63,309 nucleotides of DNA from contig MU130573.1 in NCBI GenBank assembly GCA_015039465.1, positions 327,555 to 390,863 of the forward strand, read 5' to 3'. Position numbers and translations under genes: made by a program. This DNA is from Phlegmacium glaucopus. Its lineage: Eukaryota; Basidiomycota; Agaricomycetes; Agaricales; Cortinariaceae. A model generated the notes under the pieces. That model did not search any database. It saw only the letters and a program-made list of their open reading frames with translations, and was not told the origin of the DNA. Positions 20,365-32,332 of the stretch are shown here, one piece after another (the first letter of the stretch is position 1; every line of letters begins with the position of its first letter).

Positions 20365-22325
20365 CTATTCTGCACTCTGCAAGAAATCAATCACCGATCC
20401 TTGATTAGCACTTCCCTTTGGCTGCTTGACGATAAGTTCCGCCTGTTGTCTATACAGAAACAAGTTTAATAATTAATCACAAGGTAAAAAAGTAAAATTA
20501 CGCACAATCGCATACGGAGTAACAATTTCCTATTAGCAGCCTGCATCTCTCTACCAGTTTTGATGGCCCTCGCGAACAACTCAGCACGATAATCTGTCTT
20601 CTTCGCTTGCAAGATCTGTGGCCGGTTTCAATTAAAAATTATCAGAAAAGATATCAAGTGAAACATAAAAACCCCATTTCCTTACCTTATTCTGACTATC
20701 CACGCGTCCTTGGATATCCCCAGACTGAATGAGATTCACCACATGATATTCAACCTCCTCAATCGTCCAACCGAAGGCAGCACTCATTCGTTCAAGCTTA
20801 ATCGTGGCGAAAGGTTGGAAATAAAGAACCACAGCACAGTTCCGGATAAGGTATGTCAGGTCATGTACATGTGGCGAGAGATGAATATCTATGCAGTGTC
20901 GTGTCTGGAAAAATATCAGTTAGAAGATAAGAAATGTAAGAATGTGGTTATAAGAAACGTACTGAATATCGTGAAAGTAGTTCTAGAACGACTTTGAAAT
21001 TACTGTTCATATATGCTTCGATCAGTTCTCGCATATATGGTTCTTGTTCGATGTAAGACCCAAAGATAGAGTTTTCTAGGATTCTTGACTTGATGGCCGA
21101 TCGCTGGAAAGTCGCGAGAGCACATAGCGTTCCGTATATCGCTATATCTCCAGGTGCCACTAGCTGAAAACCAAGGTTCAATGGTAGCAAATTTGATAAA
21201 GAGAAAAACTGACCTTTCCAATCCAATCGCCTAGGTCTTTCGGAGGACCGATTTTCAAGAACGATATGGCAGCTTTTTCGTAACTTGCTGAAGATAGATA
21301 TGACAATGCTGTGGCCAAATCGAGTTTGGATTGTACGTTGTCTCTTTCTACCGATTTCTTCTTGCCGGCAATGACAGCTGTGGGCACGGGGGTGCCACCT
21401 CCAGGTGCAGTGGCGGAAGCATTAGCAGCCGTAGCTGCATCAAGTGCTGCATCGGCTTTGAAGACATATGTGTTGAGATGAGCATAGTTCCTATGTTCGA
21501 TCAGTAGCTAGATATTGGCGTAAACAAACGAAAGTTATCAGCAATTGGTATAAGATGAACAATTAGAATAAAGACTGAAGGATTACGAAACTATTCCAAC
21601 TCTTTCAGAGACTCACCTCTAAGATAGACATGCACATATCCAGAACATGTTGACTTGTCGTGCAGAACTCGCGTGATTTGGTGTAATGTTTCAAAGAGGT
21701 ACCATAGTCACCAACTGCACGAAAGAAATCGCCAAGATCACGATGTGCCATCTAAAAAGGTGGGGCATGAATATCGAGAAGAGGTAAGCTTTTGAAAAGA
21801 AGAAGAGAGACACACCCGAATGCTCTCCTTGATCATGTTATTACTATACGTCTTCAACTCTACCTCCAACTTGATACGATCAGCTTGATTTTTCGCTATG
21901 GTCTCATCTGCCCATTTCACATCCAACTCTGCAAGTTCCATCATATTGGGTAGGTTCAACTCGGTATTGTTCGCCAACTGTTCGTATGCTGCAAGCAAGT
22001 TTTGATATAACGATGGGTCGCGAGATTGGTGGATATGTTGGACACAAAGTTGAAATGCTTCAGGCGCTATCGAAGGACAATGCAACATGATATGGATAAG
22101 TCTCTCAATACTCGTACGACCTTTTTTGTGTTTTTCAAAATTCAATCAGTACGTGTAGCCAATCTTTTTCAGGTGAACGGAAAAAGACTGACCTGTGTAA
22201 TTGGAGCTGTAGCTTTCGAGGTCGAATGGGTGAGCGTCGTCCACTGGAAGCACGATTTGCTTCCTCGTCGGCTGTGTCGAGCTACTACCACCATGTTGTG
22301 CCTCCTCGACGCGATCTATGTCCAT
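20365..22325 (-). CDS. CSN1: COP9 signalosome complex subunit 1 (CSN1)
   Basis: Eight exons (22325-22193, 22120-21816, 21751-21617, 21507-21214, 21163-20963, 20904-20686, 20615-20506, 20449-20365) give 493 residues, a normal CSN1 length. Recognisable blocks are [18 protein letters not shown] near the N-terminus, [20 protein letters not shown] (helical repeat region) and [19 protein letters not shown]. Next is a PCI domain with [17 protein letters not shown], and the ending [10 protein letters not shown] is typical of CSN1. It is a scaffold subunit of the complex that deneddylates cullin-RING ligases. The related proteasome subunit Rpn7 was considered, but the block order and the [11 protein letters not shown] motifs fit CSN1 better. 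Two introns use the weaker donor GTCAGT. Confidence 0.9.
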
Positions 22326-22479
22326 GATGTATAACTGATAGTGTATAGGATCAGAGTCAGTATTGTGGTACAAGGTGGTCGGGAGTCAATATGTTGATTG
22401 CCTTTTTAGTCAACCAAATGAATTCATGCACTCAGATTGATTCTTGAAAGGACTGGCTATATAACAAAGATATAAACAT

Positions 22480-24208
22480 CTACTCGAACCTCTTCCAAGC
22501 ATGCTTCTCATATTCTACCATCTTATGTCTACGTTTCTTCGGTCTAAATATGGCAAGCATTAGGAGGACGATAAGGAAGGGGAAAAAATACGTACAGAAC
22601 AAGAACCCGAGGTTCAATCAAAGCCCTCTGTTGAAGGCTCTGAAATCTATCTCTAAAAAGATTGCCTTCAGGCTTTAAAAAAACAAACACCACATCAAAA
22701 TTAACATCCAATAAAATAAAAAGCCAATGCAAAAAAAAACCAACACACTTTTAATCCCCTCAAACTTTCACTAAGATCTTCACCCAACTGAACAGCCAAC
22801 TCGCTTTCCGGTACCTTGTGTCTCCCAAGTTTTTGTCCTGCTAAACCTTGTTTTCGTAGTTTTTCAGCTAGGGCAAGTCGTCTTTCCTCTTTTTGTTGAT
22901 CTCGAATGGACTTGAGCTCAGTATTTGATTTACGCAGTTGTTTGGCGCCGCTAATGGATGCTAGCAATCGTTTACGTTCGGCTCGTTGTATTAGAGCTCG
23001 TTTCTAAACCGCCCATGAATGAGTTTTCATAGGGAAAAGGATGGGGAAACAAGGAGACAGACTTCAGCTAGGACTCGAGTTGCTTTATTTTTTTGAGCTT
23101 TTGTTTTTCGTTCTGGAAGTTTTATAGACTTCTGGCCGTCTCCTTCCTCCTCTACTGCCTCTTCGTCTTCGTCTTCGTCGTCAACTTGACTCGTTACCGC
23201 CATCCCCGCAGCTGCCGAGTTATCTAGCCCGTCAGATTCTTGTAGGGCATTATCCATTTTCGCTTTCACCGCCGCCAATCTTTCAGCATCTTTGAGACGT
23301 TTCTCCTCAATCGCAGCCGCTTTCGATAAGAGTTCTTGATGGGCATCGACAGGGGGATTATATGAGGTACCTTGATGAGGCTCGACAATCGCCGGGACAT
23401 CGATCAAGTCTCGTTGTTTAGTTAAAACAGGTGGCTGGCAAAGACAGAAACAAGTCGAGCAATCAGACCACGATATTCGAACTGAGGAAAAAATACATAC
23501 ACACCTTGAATTTCTTTTCTTGCACCGTCTCCAAACCATCCTTGACTTCTTCAACAAGTTGAGGGACCCACGGATCATATGTTCCACTGTTCTTAACAGC
23601 TGCACTCAAAGCCACAGTCCCACTACCAGCAGCGTATTCTGATGGATCCATGATACTATTGAAAGGACCTTTACGAGGTCGTTTGGCGATACGCATCAAC
23701 TTGTCTTTTTCTTCTCGGGTTAGTACCGATTTTCGCTTGCCCGTAATCGTAGTACTGGTTGTTCGTGAAAAAACAGCAGGCACTGCCGACCGTTGTGCAA
23801 GTATTTTGCTTGAAGTCAATTGGGCAGCAGAATATCTGGGCGTCGACTTGCGGACTAGAGGTAAGTAGCCCATGTAAGTCTTTTTTTTTGTGGTTTTGGG
23901 AGGGTGTATATGCGCACTCTGTTCATCTCCAATCAAATCGACTGTGAACAAGTCGCTATCCTTTATTTTTTGTAAAATCGTGCTACACGAAAATTTTTAT
24001 ATCAGAAACTTTATATTGAGGTGGGGAAATGAATGGTATACCCAGTAACTCTTTCCTCTTGTCTTAATCCTTCCAAACCTTGTTCAACATCGCCTATGTC
24101 GACATTTTTGCGCCATGCTTTCTTGCCTTTTCTACTTGATTGATTATGTTGAGATGGGGCGCCAAGAGCTGAACAACTAGATTTTTTGCTTAATGCAGAT
24201 GCCATCAT
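22480..24208 (-). CDS. NOP53: Ribosome biogenesis protein NOP53
   Basis: Six exons (24208-24042, 23982-23505, 23434-23063, 23003-22749, 22672-22596, 22543-22480) give 470 residues. The N-terminal block SSRKGKKAWRKNVDI and the C-terminal block LGRHKVPESELAVQL, LSESLRGLKPEGNLFRDRF, SLQQRALIEPR are the family signatures. Residues 67-71 read LFTVD, the arch-interacting motif through which Nop53 docks the helicase Mtr4 on pre-60S particles (known from yeast). A central acidic stretch (DDEDEDEEAVEEEGDG) is also typical. Nucleolar function in 60S maturation and ITS2 processing is inferred from the family. The start is ATG 24208; upstream in-frame codons lack ATG. Confidence 0.92.
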
Positions 24209-24307
24209 TGGTGGTGGTAAAGTTTGAACAGCGTCACACAAGCTTGGGACGTCCAGATTGTTTTGACCTTTTAAAAAAACCCTTTGATGGCTCGGAATAA
24301 AACATAT

Positions 24308-24392
24308 GGGCTCTTGGCACAGGGGTAGCGCGCATGCTTTGCACTTCTAAGATGCTTGCATGAGGTCGAGGGTTCAAATCCCTCAGTGTCCA
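24308..24392 (+). tRNA. tRNA-Ala(UGC) with a 13-nt intron
   Basis: The acceptor stem GGGCTCT/AGTGTCC has 6 of 7 pairs, including the G3:U70 wobble that identifies tRNA-Ala, and A73 follows at 24392. The T arm GAGGG-TTCAAAT-CCCTC is perfect. The anticodon stem is CATGC/GCATG (24333-24337 with 24358-24362). The loop reads TTTGCA, giving anticodon TGC at 24340-24342. A 13-nt intron (24344-24356) sits one base 3' of the anticodon, the standard position. The D stem has one A:C mismatch. Confidence 0.93.
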
Positions 24393-24397
24393 TTTTT
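24393..24397 (+). terminator. RNA polymerase III terminator (T5)
   Basis: Five consecutive T residues follow the tRNA discriminator base directly, as expected of a Pol III terminator. Confidence 0.8.
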
Positions 24398-24578
24398 GCT
24401 ACATTATCATCCATAAGAGTGAAACACGATTCCGCTCATCGCTTTGTGCAGGGTGTAAAAGTCCATGCAATCATCGATACCAGTTACAGATGTATGTCTA
24501 TGTACGAAAGCAGCAGCCAAACGAAATACTATAGGTGTTCTTTTTTGTTTTGTCAATTCAGTAAAGTCAGTTAAATTA

Positions 24579-26439
24579 TCATGTCGAAAATACGCCAATA
24601 ATCTTAAACCTGGGTACTCCTTGACCCTCTTCGCCTAATAACTGGCATTCGACAAAATGGGATCCGCGAGTAACCATATGATCAATGATACGCAAGCTGA
24701 ACGAAATAGTAAATCATGATGGACAAAGAAAAAAAAGAAAAAAAGAAAAACGTACGCAGTCGTTTCTTCAGCGATATCAGCTGCATTTTCGATAACTTTG
24801 GCACCTCCATAATTATCATCTACCCAACATTCAACCGAACTTCCTTCACCGACTTTGGAAATAGGTTCTCTGAGATAATAAATCCCGATATCACCTGCTC
24901 CTACTTGTAGTGGTATCCTGATTTTGCTGGTAGGGAGAGTCGAGTACCAGTAATGAGATGAGGTGTAAAGCGCGTTTCCTCCTGACGCCGATGGATGGTA
25001 AGCGTACCAACCTGAACCGTAGAAAAGAGATGGTGGTAGTGGATTAATAAGATCGTTCGCCGAAACGCAATACGGTGCGATTTCTTCGTACGGTCGACTC
25101 GGGTTTGAAGGGGTATTCATTCTTCGAGCAGGAATGCTGGCAAGAGCGTGATGAGCTTCTTTGGTTGATATCAGATCAGCTTTAAGACGGTTGCCCTCAG
25201 CATCTATATCAAGTTTTTTGTCGTCGTCATGTTCAGGGACACCTTTTCTCTGTCCTACACCACCGAATAATCCGTGAGCATCCCCAGAGCCTCCTGGAGT
25301 GTGGAAAGGAATGGCATCGAATGCTGCGCCATGAGCGACTGACCATGCAGTGCAGATTTGGGACTGGAAGTAGGAGACGAGGATGTCGGTGATGAGATCA
25401 TGCCCTTGAGTGTTGGCCAGGACTGGATCAACATAATATTTGTTTATGATGCTGGTAGGGTTTTGCGTGTATTCCGGCAACACAGCAGGTTTGATAGTGA
25501 CATGGGGTACGTCGTAGAACTGGGCTACAATAGTATGCCAATGATCTGGTCCTACAAAACCATGTGTATCGTGTACTTGAGGACTGAAATGGCCAAGGAC
25601 AAGCACTGCTGGTTGATCTGGACGAATGAGGATGGAACGAATGAGAATTTCAAAGTTCTCCATCATTTCTGGACCACTGTTAAGAACGCTTGGGTGAGAA
25701 TTCGAGATTTATGAGAAAACTATGCGAGGTACGCACGGAGAGTCTTCTGTGTCTAGTTCTATGATTACCATGTCTGTAACGTCTGGAAGGTGATGGGAGT
25801 TGCAGTAGCCAAAGTAGTTTGAGCTTGTACGTCGCATGGCACCGTTTGTGAGCTCAGAAGCTGGATGGGGGAATACCGTGTTCCACCATTGGAAGAATTT
25901 GGAAGGGTAACATTTTGGGGATATTGGGTCATCTCCGGATCCATGGCAAGCTGATACTATTACACGGTGTTTTCATTGAAAATAGTATGAGCGGGGAGAA
26001 GTAACCACTTACCTGAACCACCAAGAATACTAATCGTAACCGGCTGGCCTGCGAGCGCCCTATTCAGCACTCGTTGGATACGAGTCCCACTGCCGAGATT
26101 AACTATGCTGTTTGACAGCGTTACAGTACCATACTTGTTCCCTAGTACATCATCTGGCCCATAGTTTGGACAAAACGTGAATGGGTTTGGGCCAGCCTCG
26201 GTTTCATTGAAATAGTTTTTCGATTTAAGGTCTGCATTCGAGTAAATTTGTTCGGCAGTCCCACTACCAGATAATGGCCATATGAAATAGGTGACTGAAA
26301 TCATGAATACGAGGACGATTAGGAATATCCATATGCGGTTTCTGAGGCCCATAGGACGATGAATGGCTTTCTCTGAGTTCATACCCATCTGTTGAGGTGG
26401 CGAGATATGAGCGTGGCCTCGACCTGTTCGACGTTGCAT
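24579..26439 (-). CDS. Membrane-anchored SGNH-type (GDSL-like) protein
   Basis: Four exons (26439-26013, 25950-25737, 25676-24756, 24696-24579) give 559 residues. A single N-terminal transmembrane segment at about residues 34-55 (IWIFLIVLVFMISVTYFIW) predicts a type II secretory-pathway protein. The block TISILGGSACHG is the nucleophile block of this SGNH family. It is followed by FFQWWNTVFP, LTNGAMRRTSSNYF, SHHLPDVTDMVIIELDTED and PAVLVLGHFSPQ. The substrate is unknown; acyl or acetyl chemistry on glycans is plausible. It is divergent from a GT69 gene with 78 bp between the start codons. A start at a downstream Met (MGMNSEK) is also possible. Confidence 0.8.
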
Positions 26440-26517
26440 CCGACAATGAAGTCGCGGGAATCGATCGTGTTTTAAATTATTTGAACTCAGGGGCGTTCCG
26501 TCTTTTTGCCTCTTACC
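26440..26517. promoter_or_regulatory. 78-bp bidirectional promoter between SGNH and GT69 genes
   Basis: Only 78 bp separate the two divergent ATGs, so the core promoters must overlap or extend into the opposite 5' coding region. No canonical TATA box stands out ('tgttttaaattatttg' is the most AT-rich patch). Confidence 0.5.
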
Positions 26518-28204
26518 ATGCTCAGGGCTGGTCTAACTCGTCAACTGCGAAGGATACCCACATCCCTCGCGTTGACAATAGGCATCCTATGTGGCTTCAT
26601 TTTTGGTCGGATTTGGCCTTGGACGAGGGTAGGTTTTTGACTTTTGAAACCCAAATAACAGCTCATCACGGTCCTTGGCAGACTTCAATGCCTATCTGGA
26701 GGAGCGGTCATATACCAGTCAAATTGAATCAACAAAGTCGACAACCTATCCGACTACCAACACTTGACCAACGAGCGCGGGTCCTGGACCTCCTAGCAAC
26801 ACTCTCACCACATTATACCCGAGAATGCACCCGCAACTCTCAACCACTATATGCCCAGCAAGCCCTTGAGCGCTATTCACCTCTGATTGGTCAGAATATC
26901 CCTGCTGGTAACTCCTGGCTCTCAGGCTTGCTAGGAGCAGACAGTGATCACATCCAAAACGTTAGGAGAGACCTAGCTGCTAGTGAACATAAATACTTCT
27001 TCGCTATTAACCTCTACAATTCCTTCGATATCATCCCGGACCTCTTTGCCACTCTCTTTCGCGTGGCTGCTATCCTTGGGTATCATAACGTCTTTGTCTC
27101 AATTTACGAAAATGGTTCTACCGACCAAACAAAAGCCCTTCTGCGGATATTCGACAGCTTAACCAGAACCGTAGGCATGCGTGTCATGATTCGTACATCC
27201 ACGCGTACTCGTGGGGCGTTCAATCATCGCATAGAATATCTAGCCGAAGTCCGCAACTCAGCCTTCGTCCCTCTTCACGAACTCCGCGATTCGGAAGGCG
27301 AATATTTCGATTCTATCATTTTCATGAACGATGTTCTTCCATGTATTGATGACATTTTGGAGCTCATATGGCAGAGCCGTAGGAATAACGCTGGAATTAC
27401 ATGCGCGGCAGATTACATGTATCATCAAGAAATAGCTTCGCCTGTGTTCTATGACAATTGGGTGGCCAGGGATATCAACGGGACGGCCTTGGAAAATGCA
27501 CCTTTCGAGCGCATATTCCATCATACAGAGTCTTCGCAACGGTTCCAACATCATTTACCTGTCCAAGTCCAGTCTTGTTGGAATGGAATCGCGGTTCTGG
27601 ATCCTGCTCCTTTCTACTCTCCCCCACACGTCCAGTTCCGGATGGCAAGAATTACGGAGGGTGAATGCAGTGCTAGCGAATGCAGTTTGATCTGTAACGA
27701 TTACTGGGAAGCTGGTTATGGGAGAATTATGATTGTTCCAAGAGTAAAGTTGGCTTATGATAGCGTAAGTATATTTTTGATTCCTTTTTTTCGATTCTCA
27801 TACCCTGTTACAGAAAGTATATGATATCATCCATCCAGCAAGACGGAATCTGACGGCTATTCGAGGATATGTCCGCCTAGGCGGTCTCCCAGATGATCCA
27901 CGTACAGATCCACAAGATCGTTCATGGTTCGGTCCCCATGACCGTCTATTTACTGAAGAAGAGGGTCAACCCTTAAGCTTCATGCCAGGTCCAAGCTTCG
28001 GTTAGTCACATTCTCGTATCTCAGACGTTACATGGCGCCGGCTAACGTCTCTTCTCTCTCTCTCTAGTATGGTGTTGGGGCTGGGACGGTGCTGGCGATT
28101 TGGATGGACCGGATGTCGATCCTATTTGGGAAGAGATGCCTAACAAATCGACGAGAGCAGAGTCCGTCGTTGTAAAGCATGATCGATCTATGGGGATTCT
28201 CTAG
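26518..28204 (+). CDS. CMT1-like alpha-1,3-mannosyltransferase (GT69)
   Basis: Four exons (26518-26628, 26682-27764, 27814-28000, 28068-28204) give 505 residues. The start at 26518 gives a basic tail plus signal anchor (LALTIGILCGFIFGRIWPW), expected of a Golgi type II glycosyltransferase. The long open frame that begins upstream in another frame lacks this, and joining over a 53-nt intron keeps phase 0. Family blocks are YFFAINLYNSFDIIPDLFA, NVFVSIYENGSTDQTK, IIFMNDVLPCIDDILEL and NDYWEAGYGRI. Cryptococcal CMT1 and CAP59 are the named relatives. The likely role is addition of alpha-1,3-mannose to a surface polysaccharide or glycan. It pairs with the divergent SGNH gene. Confidence 0.87.
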
Positions 28205-28538
28205 CTGTGTAATTCTATTGGACTAAAGGCATTGGACTTGTACTTAGAGTTCTGGACTTGAAGAAGAAAAAAAAGTAGAATTATTATCACTGTGAGCTCT
28301 CGTCCAGAGTGTGAGATGCGTCAAGGTTTGCTGCTCAGAGTGACCTTGAGAAGACGATGCATTGCATGGGAAGCGTGATGGCTCGTGACTATGTTTAACC
28401 TTTGTTAATAATGTTATCTACACCCGGTACCATTCGTGTAGCTCATTCTACCGGTATGCAGGATCTATATCCCACGATGCTTATCGATAGCTGCTTATAA
28501 GCATTCGCATGGCTGTATAATCGACTACTACCTTCAAT
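28205..28538. other. Intergenic, GT69 to amidase
   Basis: No gene was seen. A purine run 'gaagaagaaaaaaaag' near 28260 follows the GT69 stop. The amidase starts at 28539. Confidence 0.4.
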
Positions 28539-30943
28539 ATGGCAACCCAGCACTGGAAGGAGCTCGTTTCCGAGAAAACAATTCGACAGAAAGCTGCAAT
28601 CCCTAAAGAATGGATCCTAGAAAATATACCTTCTCAGGAGACACTTAACGTTATCGACTTTCCAGAGAAGTCCGGTTTACTGTCAAAAAAAGAAATCGAG
28701 ATCACAAATTCTGAAGTTGGTCCCCTTCTCGAACGTTTGGCCAATGGATCTTGGTCTGCGGTAGAAGTGACCACAGCGTTTTCTAAACGTGCTGTTATTG
28801 CCCACCAGCTGGTGAGTTTTCGCCCGAACATTGGATTTGAACAAGAATGAACTCAAGTCACCTAGGTTAACTGTCTCACTGAGATTTTTATCGAACGTGC
28901 ACTGGCACGAGCCTCCCAACTCGATGAACATCTTAAGACGACCGGAACGGTTGTAGGACCCTTACATGGTTAGTCAAGTCTTTTTATTTGGTAAATCCAA
29001 GGTCGTAAATCTTACTAGCACTTTTGATTTAGGGTTACCCATCTCTTTAAAGGATCAACTAAACATCAAAGGGATAGAATCAACTATGGGTCTGTATCGC
29101 CCCCCACCAAGACCTTCCATTTCTCCGCCCGCTTATACCTTAATTTCCTAAACCCCCAGGTTACGTTTCTTGGATCAATCAATATGCAACTAAGAATTCG
29201 GTCCTCGTTGATATTTTAGAGTCATGTGGAGCTGTGCTGTACGTGAAAACCAATATTCCACAAACGTTAATGGTAAGGCTTTATCCTCTCGTTTAATACA
29301 TTCTTGGCCCCTGATAATTTCCTTTGAAAGTGGCCAGAAACTTTCAATCATGTCTTTGGACGTACGCTTAATCCGTACAACCGCTCACTCACCTCTGGCG
29401 GGTCTTCGGGTGGTGAAGGTGCCCTTGTCGGTGAGTAGTGTTGTATATCTTGAGGCGATGGAATTCTGAACCGAATCATTATTTACAAGCACTCCGAGGA
29501 AGTCCCATCGGTTCGTGATGTATCCTTACTAACGCCCCCACAAATGCTGAACGCTTAAACGATAGGCGTCGGGTCTGATATTGGAGGGTATTTATCTTGT
29601 TTTTAAATCTGCCGGCTAAAGTACCATTATTCATGTTTATATTTCCAAAGCTCCGTCCGTATACCTGCCGGATTCAACGGTATATATGGCCTCCGCCCCT
29701 CATATGGTCGTGTTCCATACGCTGGCTCTGTTAATTCTCTTGAAGGTCAAGATTCCGTACATTCTGTTTTCGGACCGATGTCAAATAGTATGGCCGGAAT
29801 TAAAAGTTTCATGAAAGCCGTAGCGGGTCAGCAACCATGGAACAAAGATCCTTTGGCAGCCAGAAAGCCCTGGAATGAAGCCGAGTATGATCTCATTGAC
29901 CACGGAAAAGGGGATAAACTCTGTTTTGCTATTTTGTGGGATGATGGACACCTGGTCCCTCATCCACCAGTCATACGGGGTCTAGAGGAGACGAAGCAGG
30001 CTCTGCTAAAGTCAGGTCACAAAGGTGATGACATTACACTTGGTTCTTCTTTCCGAACAAAGACAGTGACTGATTTCTCTTTACAGTTATCGATTGGAAA
30101 CCATTGAAACACTCAGAAATATGTCAGACTATTGTGGGTATTTCTTTGAGCTAAACGACTCGTTCTTTTTCTGAGAGTTTCAAAAAGTCAGCGGTTTGGA
30201 ATGCGGGTGCGGCTGAAGACTACCGTGTCGCGACGGCTCCGTCCGGTGAACCCCTTATTGCTAACATGAGCTTGGGAGTGGAGGGCCCGAACCCTGATAC
30301 TGAGAGAGCCATGTTTCGTCCTCTGCCTAACGGCATATCTGCTTATGAACTATGGCAAGTTCAGAAACGTAAGCTAGGGCTGCGACAGGAGTATCTCGAT
30401 CATTGGAATTCCACTGTGGCTTTGACTGGGACGGGACGACCTGTAGATGCTATCATCTCGCCAATGGCTTCGTATGTCGCACCTCCTCATGGAAACAATA
30501 AGTATGTATTATTGTTATTGTTACGCATAACCACAGTTAACATTGGCTGGTGATCTTCCCCCACATACAGATCAGCACAATACACGATGGTATGGAATGC
30601 CCTCGATTACGCTGCACTCATCATTCCAACTGGTTCTCATGTCGATGAATCTGTGGATATCAAGAAGCCTCCTCATCAATTCTACAATGATATGGATAAA
30701 GCGAATTATGAACTTTGTAAGTCAGCTCTTCCTTTCATCGACATATTGGTTTTTTTAAAATCTTTTGTTTATCTCTCTAAAAAAATGCCCTTTTCAGATG
30801 AACCTGCTGTTTTCAAATACGCGCCGATATCCATTCAGGTTGTTGGTAGGACATTAGAGGAGGAAGCTGTTATTCGGATGGGAGAAATTGTGGCCGAAGC
30901 GATTCACCTTCGAAACGAAAATATTCCCTCCTCGAGGTTGTGA
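28539..30943 (+). CDS. Amidase (acetamidase-type amidase signature enzyme)
   Basis: Twelve exons (28539-28811, 28866-28968, 29033-29089, 29160-29272, 29331-29430, 29490-29510, 29566-29587, 29651-30024, 30087-30133, 30188-30501, 30571-30716, 30798-30943) give about 571 residues. The catalytic Ser-cisSer-Lys triad is visible: Lys in LPISLKDQ, Ser in SGGSSGGEGAL and the nucleophile in GSDIGGSVRIPAG. It hydrolyses a carboxamide; the substrate is unknown. Two very short exons (21 and 22 nt) encode LRGSPIG-VGSDIG around the active site. One acceptor (30188 or 30192) is ambiguous, with both options in frame. Relatives are cytoplasmic nitrogen-catabolic enzymes in fungi. Confidence 0.9.
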
Positions 30944-31526
30944 AGCTCGATTTTTGACAACTGGCGACGACGTCCCCGAAATCTTGATAAGTATTCGATA
31001 CACTTTCCGATTTAACAAATGCACCTGCATTTACAGGGAGGGGTCTTATAGTTGATTAAGCAAGTCATGTTTAATCAAATCAATGTATATACAGGCAAAT
31101 GAAGGAATTTTCAATACCACAATCAGCGAGTCATGCATCATGCATTAGTGATGTCTTCCATAGCGCCACGTACTGAATTGAAGCTTGGAGCATTGTGTGG
31201 TAAGAATTAAAGCCATGGACGCTATGTTTCAAATAAATTGAATAGCACAGTGAAGTGCCACTCACCGGAAGATGAGCTGGCCGCACGATATTGCATAATT
31301 TGTATACTACTAACGGACCAAAAACTGAGAAGACCAGACTGAAATTCAAGAGTAAGGTAGTAATACCCAACGAAGTACATAGTACGTAGGTTACACAACC
31401 CAAGGAATCGATACCACCGGTCTACTAATAGACAATATACCAATACAGAGTTAAGACAACAAAAACGACAGCTACTAGTGAATACAAGGGGGCCTTTTGC
31501 AGTTGTAGAAGGAGGAAATAATTTAC
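30944..31526. other. Intergenic, amidase to Hsp20
   Basis: No gene was seen. The last part (31300-31480) is homologous to 33720-33850 downstream of the second Hsp20 copy, showing that the 3' flank was included in the duplication. Confidence 0.5.
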
Positions 31527-32117
31527 TTAGCTGACAGCGATCCTACTTGGTGCACGTTCCGGGATACTAGTAGCTTTTGGGAAACTGACATTCAAAACAC
31601 CATCTTTCATGGATGCTTTGATTTCGTCTTCCTATATCGCACGATGAGGGGGCCAATAAAACACAGTACGTTACTGGAAGTGCACATGCCTTGACACCCA
31701 GGGGGAGTTGAAGGGTTCTCCTGAATCGGCCGTAGCAGCGTTCACGAACGGCATAACTTTTCTCATCGTTCTCCGAGTCGGTAGACTTCTTCGTGTCACC
31801 CCTAACCGTAAGTCTCCCATTATGAACGCTAATCTGGATGTCATTCTTCGACAGTCCGGGGAACTCAAAGCTGGCGGTCACTAAATTCTTCTCGGCATCC
31901 TCGTGCAAATCCATTCTACAAAACCAAATTACGACAAGTAAATGAAGGAAGAAGAATATGTGTTTTGACTCGCTTACCTGGGCTTGAAATAACCTACAAC
32001 TTTGTCGCCTTCGCCGTGACCAATATGACGGCCATCTTCGAATAATTGCCCAAAACCGGGGAAAGGTTCATAAGAGGCGCTCGCCATGTTGTGAAAGCTG
32101 GAACTGGAGTGTGCCAT
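31527..32117 (-). CDS. Small heat shock protein (Hsp20), copy 1
   Basis: Three exons (32117-31978, 31915-31690, 31631-31527) give 156 residues. The alpha-crystallin domain is clear: NLVTASFEFPGLSKNDIQI, GRLTVRGD, RRTLQLPLGVK and KDGVLNVSFPK. The C-terminal IAV may serve as the I-X-I/V anchor. It is an ATP-independent chaperone that holds unfolding client proteins. Intron 2 begins with GC (AAG-GCATGT) and ends in TATAG. The nearest GT donor would create an immediate stop, so a GC-AG intron is required. The N-terminus starts MAHSSSSFHN. It is a tandem paralogue of the gene at 33903-34437. Confidence 0.9.
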
Positions 32118-32332
32118 GATGGTGGTTAACACGAAGGTAATCCGGTAGCGCCTCGTTATATGACGCAGATGTGAGACTAGAACACAAATTAGCGGGTGCG
32201 CCACACTCTTTAAAAGCACGTGGCCAAAGAAATTGATATCACTTTCCTCGTACTGAGGCGCATTGGTCGCTCTTCGGCTGACACACCCCCTGAAGGCCTG
32301 AACGGCCTGGACCCTGAACCGAATTTTCGAAA

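Noticed and set aside
20365..22325. Proteasome subunit Rpn7 instead of CSN1
   Set aside because: Rpn7 is a close PCI relative, but the [11 protein letters not shown] start, the [12 protein letters not shown] block and RVDSQNK fit CSN1 better.
24338..24357. tRNA-Arg(TCT) reading of the tRNA gene
   Set aside because: The TCT lies in the intron. Stem pairing, the TTTGCA loop, G3:U70 and A73 support Ala(UGC).
26397..26628. GT69 start at 26397 in the long open frame
   Set aside because: That frame overlaps the opposite gene, has no membrane anchor and no family similarity. The start at 26518 with a 53-nt intron gives a signal anchor and keeps phase.
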